In this document: positions 11,549 to 23,698 of the stretch, in pieces | How the letters are laid out: each line of letters starts with the position of its first letter | Position numbering within the stretch: position 1 is the stretch's first letter | NCBI GenBank assembly: GCA_012932865.1 | Contig: SAXG01000036.1 | Location: 390,556-454,555, forward strand | Direction: 5' to 3' | Source: Amylostereum areolatum | Taxonomy: Eukaryota > Basidiomycota > Agaricomycetes > Russulales > Stereaceae | Length of the DNA: 64,000 nt | Notes under the pieces: generated by a model | Seen by the model: only the letters and a program-made list of their open reading frames with translations | The model's database searches: none | Told to the model about the DNA's origin: nothing | Program-made: the position numbers and the translations under genes

Positions 11549-13285
11549 CTAGATCCTCAGTTCGCGGAACCCGCGCACGTCGACCCGCCCGACTCCGTTG
11601 CGTGCCCACTCGCCGTCGTCGTCGTCCATCACCACCGGCTTGGCGGGGGCGGCAGGCTTGCGGAACCTTCCTCCAGGGATAGTAATCTTGCCCGCGCTCC
11701 GTTGACCTGTCACTGCAGGGCGAGGCTTTGGAAGACTTAGGGCTTTGCGTTGGCGCTTAGTCACTGAATCCGGTGCTGGTGTTGGAGGTGAAGGAGATGG
11801 CGAGCTTGGCGCTGTCGAGATATCCGAGAGAGCTGGGGTATCGTCATCTTCCTCCACTGATGACACGTCGACCTGGTCATTGGGTCGACTCCTCTTGGCG
11901 ATACCACTGTCGTTGGAAGATGCGGAGGATTCGTCGAACGTTCGTTTGGGCGAACGGCGATCGGTGGCAGGAGGTGCAAGAGTAAGAGGGGAAGGAGAGC
12001 GGGATAGAGGAAGAGGAATGTCCGCGGGTGACAAGGGTGTCAATGGTGTTGAAGGTGCTGTGCTCGGAGAGCTGAGAGGAGTGAGAGGGGCGAGAGGTGA
12101 GAGGGGGGCTGAGATAGGAGGCGGTGGTGGAGGGGACGGAGCAGGAGCAGGAGCGGGAACAGAAGATTTTGTATCCTTCTTCTTCGCTGCTTTCTTGGGT
12201 GCAGCTTTCTTTGGTGCAGCCTTCTTCGTGGTCTTGGGTGCAGGCTTGGGTGCAGCTGGCGCGGCGGCCTTAGCGGCCTGCTTTCCCTTCCGTTTGGGAG
12301 GGGGTGGAGGGAGATCTTCCATCTCGACATCATCTGCATCGAGTTCTTTCACAACCGGGCGGCCTTCGTGCGGACCGCGAAGGTTGCGAATGGATGAAAA
12401 GTGCTCCCAGTCGTGGTAGCTGAAGGCCGGGTCAGCGCAAGCCACCCAGAACGCGGAATGGAGACTCACGCAACATAGACTGGCCCTACGTGCTCATCGC
12501 TCGCATCCGCCATCGGTTCCTCCGCATCCATCGTACCCTGCTCCCGTTTGAGGGACGCGAAAGGGTTCGAAGAGATCCAAGGCGTGTTGCCTATCTGCGA
12601 TGTATCCCACCCGGACGCCCATTCGATGACGTATACGAGGCCAGGCTGGATGACTTTGACATCTCGACGGGCCATGTGGGCGAATGCCGACAACTCCAAG
12701 TGGCCGCCGTATGTCGCTACGACCCGACGTCATCGACTGCTCAGGAGATGGAGAGGAAGGGAGACACACCTGCCGAGCGCATCAAGCGTAAATGGGCATC
12801 GATCCCACGGTCATCCTCCACAAAAGGCTCGTAGCGCATTTTGTTCTCCTCTATCCAATCGCATATATCCTCTCGTAGTTGTAGGTGGTGCGCGTCCGAG
12901 CCATAGAACTGGTCTGAAAGTGCGCGGAAAAGACAGTTGCCATCGCCCACGGTGTCGGCGGCGTAGAGGCCGAGCTGCCGGAGCTGGTCGTTGAGCTGTT
13001 GGGTCGTTTGTTCGGGGTCGCCCATGAGCTGCACGAGGATTCCACGACAGTCGATTGAAAAGGCAGCGCCACATGTCCAGGAAGATAATCAGCGACCTGT
13101 CCATCCACCGAGGCCCCTCACCCCCCCGCGCTGGAAGCAGACGGTTTGACTCACCCTGCCCCTGCTTGACCTCGTCTGCCGTCGTGCTGAAGGTCGTAAG
13201 TCCGAGGTCGATTTCGACCGGGAAAAGGCGACATACTCGGCGGCGCAGCCTTTTGTCTTCGCTGTTGTCGCTTCGAGGAGCCCAT
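11549..13285 (-). CDS. OTU-domain cysteine protease (putative deubiquitinase)
   Basis: Predicted ubiquitin-specific protease of the OTU family, OTUD3-like. The first exon starts MGSSKRQQRRQKAAPP, a basic N-terminus usual for these proteins. The catalytic core reads YAADTVGDGNCLFRALSDQF, with the D-G-N-C nucleophile motif, then QLREDICDWIEENKMRYEPF. A following exon carries THGG-type and SAFAHMARRDVKVIQPG blocks, and the catalytic His lies in YHDWEHFSSIR. The tail (about 200 residues) is low-complexity: a Lys/Ala/Pro segment with AAPKKAAPKKAAKKK, then Pro/Ser-rich repeats, then an acidic stretch and the end VRGFRELRI. The tail is probably disordered. Start 13285 is the first ATG of the basic exon; the join to the next exon is inferred. 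Confidence 0.8.
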
Positions 13286-13778
13286 AAAGTAGAAATAAGA
13301 CGCAAAATCAAGGTATTGGGGCGCGGCCTGCAGGGGTTCGGGGGGGTTGGAGAGAGAGTTGGATTCGGGGTGTTCCGGGGTCCTCGGTTCAGGTGGTGAC
13401 CCCAAACACTTCCAATTGATGCGATTTGACTCGGAGATAGAGTTTCGTCGCTGGCAAGGCGAAAATTGTATCGTGAACGAGTACGAAGTGAAAAGAAGTA
13501 GTGTGGGGGAAAGGGGGTCGATGCTGTACGCTGTGCTCAAGCGATGTTGAAAGAACAAGGCAAGCGGACTTTCAATCCGTCATTGTCTTATCGGGAAACC
13601 ATGTACTTATTACGTAGTACGTCGTCACGTGGCGGAAATCTTTCACGGCGGTTCCCGCAGGGCCGCGACCTCACAACCCTGGCGAACGCTGAGAAAGGCA
13701 TAAATAGAGGCTTGCTGCCAAGTACTAGAAATGACACGCGAGTAGGAGATACATTTGGATCATGCACGTAAACAGTCA
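13286..13778. other. Intergenic region
   Basis: Upstream of the OTU gene, downstream of the GH78 gene. Nothing coding supported. Confidence 0.4.
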
Positions 13779-16216
13779 CTACGAGGTCACCACAACGACA
13801 ATCGTATGGTTTCCCCCATCCAGGTCGAAAGCGGTTCCGTCACCATCCATTCTTTCGCCGTCCACCGTCGTTGTCCCCAGCACGGGAAGCGTCACGACCC
13901 CATTCGTGTCTGTAGGCACATCCACATCCAGCGCGAATACCGTCTCGTTAGAGGTCCATTTGACCCCGAACCAACCCAACGTCGTCTCCAAGCCACCCTC
14001 CGCCGCGGGCAAGCCGCTGATCTGCGGTGCAACGCTCCAAGTTTGGCCTTGCGGGGTGGTCATGGTCAGACCGAGAACGTAGAAAGTCAACGCAGAGGTT
14101 GGGCCAGTACTCCATCCGTGCGCGTGGGATGTGTAGGAGTCGTCCGAATCGTACCCCGCGTACCAACGATATCTACACGGCAAGAATACGTCAGCAGGAC
14201 AGAACGCGAGAAGAAAAAACAGAGTATGATACCCAAGGGAGCCGTTGGTGGTGAAGCCTTCGAGGAGCGTGGATTGCACGCTCAGGTTGGTGGTTAGCAT
14301 ATACCCCCACTCCCTCCGCATGAGGTCTAACGCGCGCTCCCCCTGTCCGGCCTCAAAGTGTGCTTGAATCTATCCCTATCCATTAACCCTTGTACTGCAC
14401 ACAAAGAACCAGGGGACGCACCTCGAACCCGCTCACGAAAGGCGCGACAATATCTGGTAGTTCCGGCCCAATCGCCCCCAGCTCATGCCAGTTTTGGGTC
14501 AACCCGGCGCTGATCGAGTCCTTCTGCGCCTGCGAGGTCGTCAGATTGAACAGCAACGCGAGTGAATTTCCGTCTTGGGGCGCGCTCGTGCTCGTCGTGT
14601 TGTCGCGGTACATTCCGACATCTTCCATCCACAGAGCGCTGTTGAAGTTGTCTTTGAGCGTAGAGGCGTTGGCTGCCCAACCGGCGGCGAGGTCGGATTG
14701 GTTCATCGCGTTGGCGAGGTCGACACTGTTAAGGAGGACCTGAAGAATAAGACGTCGAGTCAGTCAAGGCGACGGCCACGCGGAAGGAATCTTACCTTGT
14801 AATAAACAGCGTTGGGGGAGATACTGAAACCCCCACCTCCTTGTCGGCCCCAATCGTTCGCTGCACTCGTGGAATCTACAAGGCCTGGCTCGCCGACCAA
14901 GCTTGCCAGGTAGTCCATGGCCCTTGTGTAGTTGGCCCACAGTGTTTGCACCAGGTCAATGTCGCCGGTGTAAAGCCAGGTACTATGCACGCCAACCAAA
15001 GTCCATCCGTGATACGTAACACTACAGTAACATGAGTTCTATGCCAAGCACAAAAACAGCAGACAGACGAGCACACCTTCCGCGAGCATTGATGGTTGGA
15101 CCGGAATACGGGAGCAGGCCCGTGGTCGGGTCTTGGAAAGTGAACAACGTCAAGAGGCTGTTCTTCGTCGGAAGTAGGTCATTCATGGAGACAAAGCCTG
15201 TCGGCGTTGAGATACCCATATCGCCTGCGATCCTCCGCGTTAGAAGCTATCAAGAAATAACACATATTTGAAACATACCGGGCCAGATGGTTCTGCAACG
15301 TCCCCTGAGTAAGAAAGTCGATCATACGCGGCGGATTGAAAGGTGACCCACCGATCGCGCTTTGCTCCATCCACGAGGACGGGGCTTGCGATCCCGATCG
15401 TAGCATTATTTGCCCATTCTACACCATCATCAGTCTTCCTCGCCCCACGAGAAATGTGGAGAAAACCCACCATGGATCGGGGCAGGAAGTGAAAGTCTCC
15501 CTTGGTCCACTGCTATCGAATTCGTTTGCACCGTGTACGCGCCCGAATACCAAAGCTTTGTCAAGAAATCCGCATCCTCCGATCCCGGGTCCAGCGCGTA
15601 AAAGTATCCTGAGTAGTTTCTCAAATTGTCGAAGTGGGGCATGAACGTGATGGCGCAAGAAACATTGGAGAGGGTAACCGGGTCTTCTGCATTGGAGACA
15701 ACGGTGAGGTAGCGAAAGCCGCCGCGTAGCCGCGAGGCAGGTTGCGCCCAAAGCCCCGTGGAGAGGGGCGCGAGAATGGGTTCCACGCCGTCGAGGACCA
15801 TGGTTGCAGAAGTACCAGCTGAATCGTCGGAGGACTCGGGACGGGCGAAGAGGGCAGATTCGGTAAAGGAGAGGGAAACAGCCGAGGAAGCCGTGACATT
15901 GTCGAAATTCCAAGAGATGAAGCCGCCAACCTGTAGATCTGCGTCAGTGGATGACATTCCGATGTGTGTAGGAACGCCGACTTGCCTCTTTCCCAAAGTC
16001 GAGCGTCACGAACGAGTTGTTACCTGAAATCGTCGCGGGGCCTTGGTTCCCCACAAGGCTGGACGCGTTCTCGACGGTGCCCTCCTCACGATATATCGCG
16101 ACGGGGTATGCAGTCTTGGATTCTGGCGAATAATTGAACTGATCCCAGGGACCTGCAGGCGCAGCGGCCAAAGCGAGCGACACGAGCACAGCTAAAAGAT
16201 ATATTAGTGACAGCAT
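13779..16216 (-). CDS. Secreted GH78-type alpha-L-rhamnosidase-like glycosidase
   Basis: Predicted extracellular six-hairpin (alpha/alpha)6 glycosidase of the GH78 family, releasing terminal alpha-L-rhamnose from plant glycosides or pectin side chains. The start at 16216 gives a signal peptide (MLSLIYLLAVLVSLALAAAP). An N-terminal beta domain follows (GPWDQFNYSPESKTAYP). The catalytic domain includes YSGYFYALDPGSEDADFLTK, HSTWLYTGDIDLVQTLWANY, DSTSAANDWGRQGGGGFSIS, MNQSDLAAGWAANASTLKDN and SYTSHAHGWSTGPTSALTFY. The NDWGR and SHAHGWS blocks sit where family catalytic and binding residues lie. The C-terminal beta domain ends HTIVVVVTS. At least six short introns. It appears intact, unlike the related copy at 20874-22404. 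The substrate is inferred from family only. Confidence 0.85.
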
Positions 16217-18068
16217 GGGAGAAATGAGACGAAAAGAACGTACTGGATGCTGCTTATAAGAATCGGTCGCCGGACGTGATGTCACCGTAGAAGTCCTGAT
16301 GTCCCGAGTGACCTGCTCACGAGTTTATTAGAAGCCCCTCCACCACGAGATGGCACGCTCGACGTACGTTTACGACCATGCTGCGTGATCTGATGCCTGT
16401 CCATGGGGTTGAAACGGAGACAAAAATGGGTCTGATGGGTTAAGATTGGCATTCAGTCTTGGGAAACGCATAAGCCGTAAGAACGATTCGATGGAACACT
16501 AACTCGGCACAGGTGCGCGTAATGCATGCACGAGGTCGTTAACCACAGAGTACTATTTGAGACTTGCAATGGGTGGCCGATAACTTGGTGGGATCCTGGA
16601 CTGTGGGTAGGCAAACGGTCACCGTCGTGCAACTACATGAAGGACTTCCACCCGGGATTGATGCCAGGTGGTAGTCCGATGTTCTGATTCCGACCACGAG
16701 TTGAAAGTGAAACCATCCTGGCGATACGCGACCGAAGATGAAAGAGAGATGGTGGTCGTTGAGCAAGAGACTCGTCGTTATTTGTGTGTGTTGACTAATG
16801 CCATCGGCGCAACGGCGAGCAACAGCGCAGCTTCTCCGACATACTATCGACATGTCAGTGGAATGCCCTTCAATCTCACCTTGCTAGCGGAGAATGTATG
16901 ACCTGGGTCCAATCATTCTGTTCGGGAACAGCGTCATCTTGTCTTCAAGTCCCTGGCGGTACTGGTCCTGGTCATGGGCGGCGGGCGCTACTTATTCAGT
17001 GGGCCTGGACTTGTTCGGTCCTCGGGTTTGCCTCAAGTTTCGATTCATGCTCGTCTTCACAGAGAGTGGGTCGACTTCCCATAGCCGTCGCCAAGCTCAA
17101 GCTTTCTGGGACTGATCGATACCGGAGAACTTGAAGTGCGGTGTACGGGGTTTCAAATTATCGTTCGTCCTGAGGGTTAGAGCTGATATGAGCGTCTTCC
17201 AGGATCCTGGGCGTGAAGATCAAAGTTTGACGGCGAAGCGGTGGTATCCGATCTGCTGATGTAGCCAGGCATAACACAACGGCGGTCGATCTTTACAGTA
17301 CGAGTAATCCTCCCACTACGTGACTACGCCCCAGAGTTGCACAATGACACCCCGTCCTACACCCCAATATGACATTATTTATCGCTAAATATTCCCGCTC
17401 ATCAGATATCACTTGGTAGGTTGCACTTCTATTACGTATATTCCGTTGTCACTTTCCAGTCGCCGCACCTCACACTCCACTTTCCGCAGCAGCGGCGCAG
17501 CCTCGGAACTAGCCGATGCCCGACTCCCGGGATCACGTGGCCTTCCTTATACGTCTCCGCTAAGTCCGCTTCTGATAAAAGTCAAGTTATACGGTCCTCT
17601 CAGGATGATCAGTGGCACAAAACTCGTACAATCTTATTCATAAATGTTCTAATATACCATATTTTATGATTTGCTTGCATGCAATGCCCAAATCACTCCC
17701 AACACATCTCAAAAGCTACACATATAGCCAAAAAGGAGCCTAACATCGCAAAATCGGGGGGTTTTCCGTGCATTACAACGTTTTTTTCGTGTAGAATAAG
17801 GAGAAATATACCCATGCACGAGACACGGGCGTAGATCAGCTTGCTATTGCTCTGAGTGAGCGTATATTCGACTGAGACGCGTCAGACGCGTCGTGGTCAC
17901 ATGATCTCGGAGTCGCGGCGTGATTGTCCGGAGGTCTTCCGAGCGGACGCAGCCGCCGGCACGAGTCAGGCACGAGTGTAAAGTGCAGACTGGCAACTGG
18001 CGAGTGACAAGTAAAAATGCTTCTTTTTATGTGATCTTGCAAGTGACGACTGCACGAAATATTATTTC
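16217..18068. other. Gene-poor stretch between divergent genes
   Basis: About 1.85 kb between the GH78 gene (-) and the adenylation-enzyme gene (+). It is locally AT-rich near 17340-17780 and holds no exon chain or domain I can support. Promoters of both flanking genes must lie here. Confidence 0.5.
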
Positions 18069-20598
18069 GTGAAAACGGCCCTCATACCCCAAGGCGTGAA
18101 CTCACCTACCTTCCACCCTGCTCCATTTGAACACGGTTTATCCATCCCCGGCCTCTACAAGTATCACGCCATTCACAGTCCGAATCATCCCGTCTTCACT
18201 TACTCCGACCCTGTGGACGGGTCCTCTCATGACATCGTTTACAGCGAGGCCTGGAAGGATATCGGCGTTGTTGCTAATAGAGTGTCCGACGACTACTCCA
18301 ATGCGGACCCTCTCTACGCACGTCGGGGGAAAGACATAGGGCATCGCCCAGTAATCGGTGTTCTCGCTGTGTCTGGTATGTGGCGGTCTCATCGGACGAC
18401 ATCATTGCCCACTGACATTCATCATAGACTCCATTGGTTATATCTATCTGGAGCTTGCTATTATGAGCTTGGGATTCACTGCGTTTCCTTTGTCCCCCCG
18501 TAACAGCGCTGCTGTCACCGCCCATCTTCTTGAGAAGACCGGTGTGGTTCAGCTGTTCGTCAGTGGCGACCTCGCCATGCAAACCTTGGCCCAAGATGCG
18601 GTAAAAATCCTCGCGGACAAAGGTCTGGAGGTCCAGCTCTTGCCGATGGTCAAGTATGCCGACTTGAAGCGGAACATGGACAACGACAACGTGGGGGATG
18701 CCAAGATGGTCGATATCGCGGACGACCACGTTGCGCTGATCTTGCATTCTTCTGGTAAAGTTTGTGCTCCTAGACTGTCCGCAGAGCTGACCTGCGCCTC
18801 CAGGCACTACTGCGTTTCCCAAGCCCATCAATATCACGAGACGGGGGCTCGTCAACCTGTCGAATATTCCGTGTATGTTTCTGGTATAACCGAGGTCTAC
18901 CAGAATTGAGTGAACGTTTAACGCAGGTTTTGGCGAGGTGGATCTGGCGGGCAAGCGAGTAGCCGCTCACACGAACCCCATTTTCCGTAAGGCATCTCCA
19001 ATTCAATATTCATCTTACGAAAGTCTCACGACATCCATAGACGCCATGGGACTGGCCACCATCATCGTGTGTTTGCTCTTCCAGCGCGCGTTTCGATGAA
19101 TATAAAAGCTCACAACTTCGACGTCTGTTCTCTTTCCAAGTGGCCGGTAATATACGTTCATTTCACGACCACTGGCTTTCTTGACGAGGCAATGTCTAGA
19201 TTTCAAGCGGTGCGATCTTTGCACTCTACAATCCTTTACTGCCCGTTGTCATTCCTACGCCCGCCAATTTCTTGGCTCACTGGGTCGCGGACCAGTGCAA
19301 TATCGTCTTCTGTGTTCCGGTTTTCATTGAGGTAGGTCACCGTAGCTGTCATGTCGTTCTGATCACACTACAGCGCTTCTTCCACCTAGGCGTGGGCCCG
19401 CGACCCTGCCAACCTTGCGACGCTCAAGGCGCTGGACTCCATCGTGCGTCCATGCTGTATGCTCTTCCATCCGTTCAAAATCGACTTACGTTATAACCAG
19501 GTGTTCTCTGGAGCCTCGGTTAGCAGATCGACCGGGGATATGCTCGCGAGGGAAGGCGTGGTCATGCACCCATTCTGGGGAAGGTGGACTATCGAACACG
19601 TCTGGCCATGATCCTCTCGCTCATATTTGTGCCTAGCACGGAGGTTGGCCCAGCTACAATGTTTGTCCCTCGTGACGCTCCGCCGGTCGACGAATGGGAG
19701 TACTTCAAATTCTCGCACCACATCGAGTTCGTCATGCAGCCACAGGACAATCTCGCAGGCATCGTCGAGCCTATCATGATCGTACGCTCGATCACTTCCA
19801 TCCGCGCAGTCGCGAGTTTCTTACATTGCGCGACAGCCCACGGAGACCTGCTTCCCGCACGTCACCAACTCGGAACTAGATGGCCAACGTGTTTTCGCAG
19901 TCGGCGACCTGCTCGAACAGCACCCTTCTGACCCCGGACGATGGAAGGTCTTCGGGCGTAAAGACGACCAGATCATGCTCTCCACTGGAGAAAATGTGAG
20001 CCATTGCTTGTATAACTGCCATGTTTTTCTATTTTGACGACCAGCTTCCAGGTTAACCCAGTTCCCATCGGTACGTAGACACAAACCTGCGTACTATCTT
20101 ACTTCATACCGACACAATGACCAGAGGCCGCCCTCGCGCAGGACAAGCACATCGCCTCGGCCATTATGTTCGGCCGCGACCACATCGAGACTGGTGTCCT
20201 CGTAGAGCCCGCTGCCGGCATTGCGGTCCCACCCGGGGACTCGAAGAAGCTGGATGAATTCAAGGATTTGATCTGGTGCGACTGCAGACTACCTTTTGCA
20301 CGCGCGATCCTGATGCGTGCTCCAGGCCTACTGTGGAGCAAGTCAATGCCAAAGCGCCAGCTTACGCGCGAATCCAGAGGAATGTGAGTACATAGCAGAC
20401 CTGCGTCATCCTCGTTTCATGCGTGCTTGCCAGATGATTGTCGTGACGTCCTCTGCGAAGCCCCTAGAGCACACGCCGAAGGGGACGCCCCGTCGTCCCG
20501 TTTGCTTGAAGCTCTACGCGTCTGAAATCGAAGCGGTTTACCCCTCCGAGGAAGACGCGTCTATCGCGGCGCACCGTCAATTCCCCGACCGAATTTGA
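18069..20598 (+). CDS. AMP-binding adenylate-forming enzyme (NRPS-like A domain only)
   Basis: Activates a carboxylic acid as an acyl- or aryl-adenylate; the substrate is unknown. The first exon starts MKTALIPQGVNSPTFHPAPF. Spliced exons give YIYLELAIMSLGFTAFPLSP, then the A3 core across an intron (ALILHSSG joined to TTAFPKPI), AHWVADQCNIVFCVPVFIE, the A8 motif GRKDDQIMLSTGENVNP and an A10-like TPKGTPRRPVCLKLYASEIE with the catalytic Lys. The frame stops 25 residues later at QFPDRI. Fungal NRPS-like proteins usually continue into a phosphopantetheine carrier and reductase domain; here no carrier or reductase sequence follows before the GH78 pseudogene. It is therefore either a stand-alone enzyme or a truncated reductase-type enzyme. 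About ten introns are inferred; joins near 19070-19200 and 19580 are uncertain. Confidence 0.75.
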
Positions 20599-20873
20599 GC
20601 AACGCTGAACGGGGGAAGCGGTGAAGGTGGCGAAGTCACAGAGTGCCGGGTATCGTTCATATGGACAGTCTCCGTGTACGCTGTAGACCGATGTACTTTG
20701 ATCTCAAATATGATGTCGAGTCATCAGTGGGCTCATCGCGGGGGTTGTTATTGTAGACGGACCAAATTCAACGCAACAACGACCGTATGATTCCCACCTC
20801 GCAAGCTCAAATCACCGCCGTCAACGTCAGAAAAAGGCGAACGCAGTTATAATTGATTTCCGGGGTGTTAGAA

Positions 20874-22404
20874 TCAGTTATAATGCACTATAAACCCCCG
20901 AATTTGCCGAAATCTGCCGAAATCCACCATCGTGTTTTTCTGACGAACGTTCACTGCCTCCCCATCCACTGTTATCCTCGACACCGGAAGCCTCACGACC
21001 CCGTCCGTCCCCAAAGGCACATCCACCGCCAACTCAAACGTCGTTTCATTCAACGTCCAATTGACACCGAACCGACCAAGCCCCGCCCTGCGCAGCGGGC
21101 AACCCGCTGGGATGCAGGCGCGACGCTCCATGTTTGGCCTTGCGGGGAGGTGACTGTAAGACCGAGAACAAGCTGAGCGCCGAGGTCAGGCCCGTGCTCC
21201 AGCCGTGCGCGTGCGAGGTTACCGATGCCGACTCGTAACCTGCCCACCAGCGGTATCTATCCATGTACTGTAAGTCGAAATAGCAGAAAGAGAAGAAAGG
21301 TCAAGGCGTACGCAACGGAGCCATTCGTCGTGAAACCCGACACGCTTAGGTTGGTAGTGAGCATACTTATATGCACATTCGCGCCTGCGAGGTCGCCAAA
21401 TTGTACAGCAGCGCGAGCGAGTTCCCGTCCTGGGGTGCTACGATGCTGTTTCGTTGTCGCGGTACATCCCCACGTCGTCCATCCATAAGACCTTGTTGAG
21501 ATTCTCCTTGAGCGTCGTTGCGTTGGCAGCCCAGGTCGCGGCGAGATCGGACTAGTTCATCGCGTTGGCGAGCTCGACGCTTTCAAGAAGGACCTATTAG
21601 AGTAAAATATTAGGTAGGCGTCGCTGTCGGTCAACAGAGGTGTTACCTTGTGATAGATGGCATTGAGAGGAATGCTGTATCCTCCCCCTCCTAGACGGCC
21701 CCAGTCTCATGACGCGCTCGTAGAGTTGATAGCCCGGATCCGATGCATAGAAGTACCCAGAATAGTCCCTCAGGTTGTCGAAGTGGGGCATGAATGTGAT
21801 GGCGCAGGAGACGTTGGAAATGGTGACCGGATGGTCCGCGTTGGATACAATGGTGAGGTAGCGGAAGCCTCCGCGGAGCCATTCTGCAGGTTGGGTCCAG
21901 AGACCGGTGGAAAGGGCGGAGAGGGATTCGACGCCATCGACGAAAACACGGAATTCAGGGAGTTGTCGGAAGTGTCGTGGCGGATGAACAGGGACGATTC
22001 GGTGAAAGAGACAGAGACGCCTGAGGAGGAAGTGACGTTTTCAAAGTTCAGGGATATCACGCCGCCGACCTGCAGGACACCCCTTCGTTAGGATAGATAT
22101 CGGATTTATGTACAAAAACTCAAACTTCTTTGCCGATATCGAGCGTGGCCCACAAGTTGTTTCCCGAGAGGGTTGCGGAACCTTGGTTTGCGGCGAGGTT
22201 GGACGCGTTTTGAACGGTGCCCTCCACATGGTAGATGGCCGTTGGATACACCGTCTTCGCTACCGGGGAGTAATTAAACTTGTCCCATGGTCCTGCAGGG
22301 GCAGCTACCCACGCGAGCGAGGTGAATGAACCGCGCAGTATGATGGCAGCAACATCGAAAGGGAGGAAATCCACCGAGGAAAACCGAGCATATATGGAGG
22401 TCAA
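20874..22404 (-). pseudogene. Decayed GH78 rhamnosidase copy
   Basis: Same strand and order as the intact GH78 gene 6 kb away. Recognisable blocks are APAGPWDKFNYSPVAKTVYP, AEWLRGGFRYLTIVSNADHP, PHFDNLRDYSGYFYASDPG and SHAHGWSTGLTSALS. After the YFYASDPG block the sequence jumps directly to the DWGR-LGGGG region, so the segment coding for about 200 intervening residues is deleted. The Asn before DWGR is replaced by a stop (TGA, complement of 21707-21709), and MNQSD has become MN-stop-SD (complement of 21552-21554). Frame changes occur near 21950 and 21130. It retains no single frame able to make the enzyme. Confidence 0.85.
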
Positions 22405-23698
22405 CCGGCGAGCGTCATATCACCATTTCGGCTTGTTGCGCAGGTCAGGGGCGAATGCAGGGGGGGATTTCGTACGCTCGTCGCTCGGTGACTAGCGACT
22501 TGCCCACGGGGACATTGGAAAGATCGTTAGGGGCCGCTTGCGCCTTGGGCGGTCAAATCGGCGCATAAGACAGGATTGAAGCGATATTGTCCATGTTTAG
22601 GAATGGTGTGATTATGTGAAGACGGTTTCGAGGCTTTTAGACAGAGCGCTTGATTGACAGGCCGACGCGGTAGGAACGGTGGTGGCGAACGGTGGTGAGC
22701 GTCGAGTGACCGATATTGTGGTGCAGTGTTCGGACTCACAATGGACATGTGCGGAAAATGCCGGAGTTGGCATTGGCAAGATGTCATGCAAGCAGATTCA
22801 TCGTTTTCGCACGAGCCTTTTGCTGCCTTCAGGCATCTCAAGCAAATCACGACGTCGCTATAAACCAGAACGATGGATCGACTTCCGTGACGGGAGACTT
22901 ATGGCAGCCGTTGGCAATGGCATGCATTTCCTCGGTCGAAACCACCATGACGGAAGACGGCAGCATTCGATCGGAGAGCGCACTCCGCCGTACGCATCGT
23001 ACACGGTACATCCAGTCCGCTCGTCGGCCTCGAAGTCCCCAAGCTCACACGGGTCCGTCAAGGAAACCGCATCGTGGTCTATCGTGGTGCGACAATTCCG
23101 CTTCTTCGTTCCCACATCGTGTACGTACGTGTGCTCAAACTCGATATGGCCGCCACATGTTTGTAGGGCACGGATACGCGGTTGACAAGGAACGCCCATC
23201 TAGAAGACGTAACCGTCACGACCAAAGCCTCGAGACCCCTCGGCCTCCCAAGCTCGAGGACGAAAGGGACCCACGAACCTTTGACCTATGTAACTCCGCA
23301 TCCATGCCTTCCAGTCCTCTCTTGCAACCGACCCCTATCCCACCCCCGCTCCTTTGCGTAAATGCGCTCCTCCAGGACCTAACACCCGACGATCGACGAC
23401 CCCAAGGGACGAGCGCGAGGCCCAAACCAGACCACGTCGCTCGATCGCGCAAAGCCAGGTCGACGCCGAGTCGCCCGACGTCGTCCAACTCGGGCGAATG
23501 CATGCAACGCCCATCGAACGTCGCCCGCCGAACTCGTCCAAACGGTCTGAGGCCCGAACGCAGGGATCCCAGGCTTGCTTTTCGACCACCAACTAGCCCC
23601 CAACCCATACCATCCCGCCGACCTTCTTGACGAAGGACGCCGCTCATAACAACCCGCCCCGAACCACCACGCCGCTCCTTGACCTTGAACATCGCAAA
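22405..23698. other. Stretch without a supported gene
   Basis: Several overlapping frames are open on the plus strand between 22680 and 23630, but they are Arg/Pro/Ser-rich with no domain and look like GC-driven open frames. The right part probably contains promoter and 5' leader of the disordered-protein gene. Confidence 0.4.

Noticed and set aside
22716..23630. 304-residue plus-strand open frame
   Set aside because: Arg/Pro/Ser-rich with no domain, no exon neighbours and alternative frames equally open; judged a GC-composition artefact or leader of the next gene.
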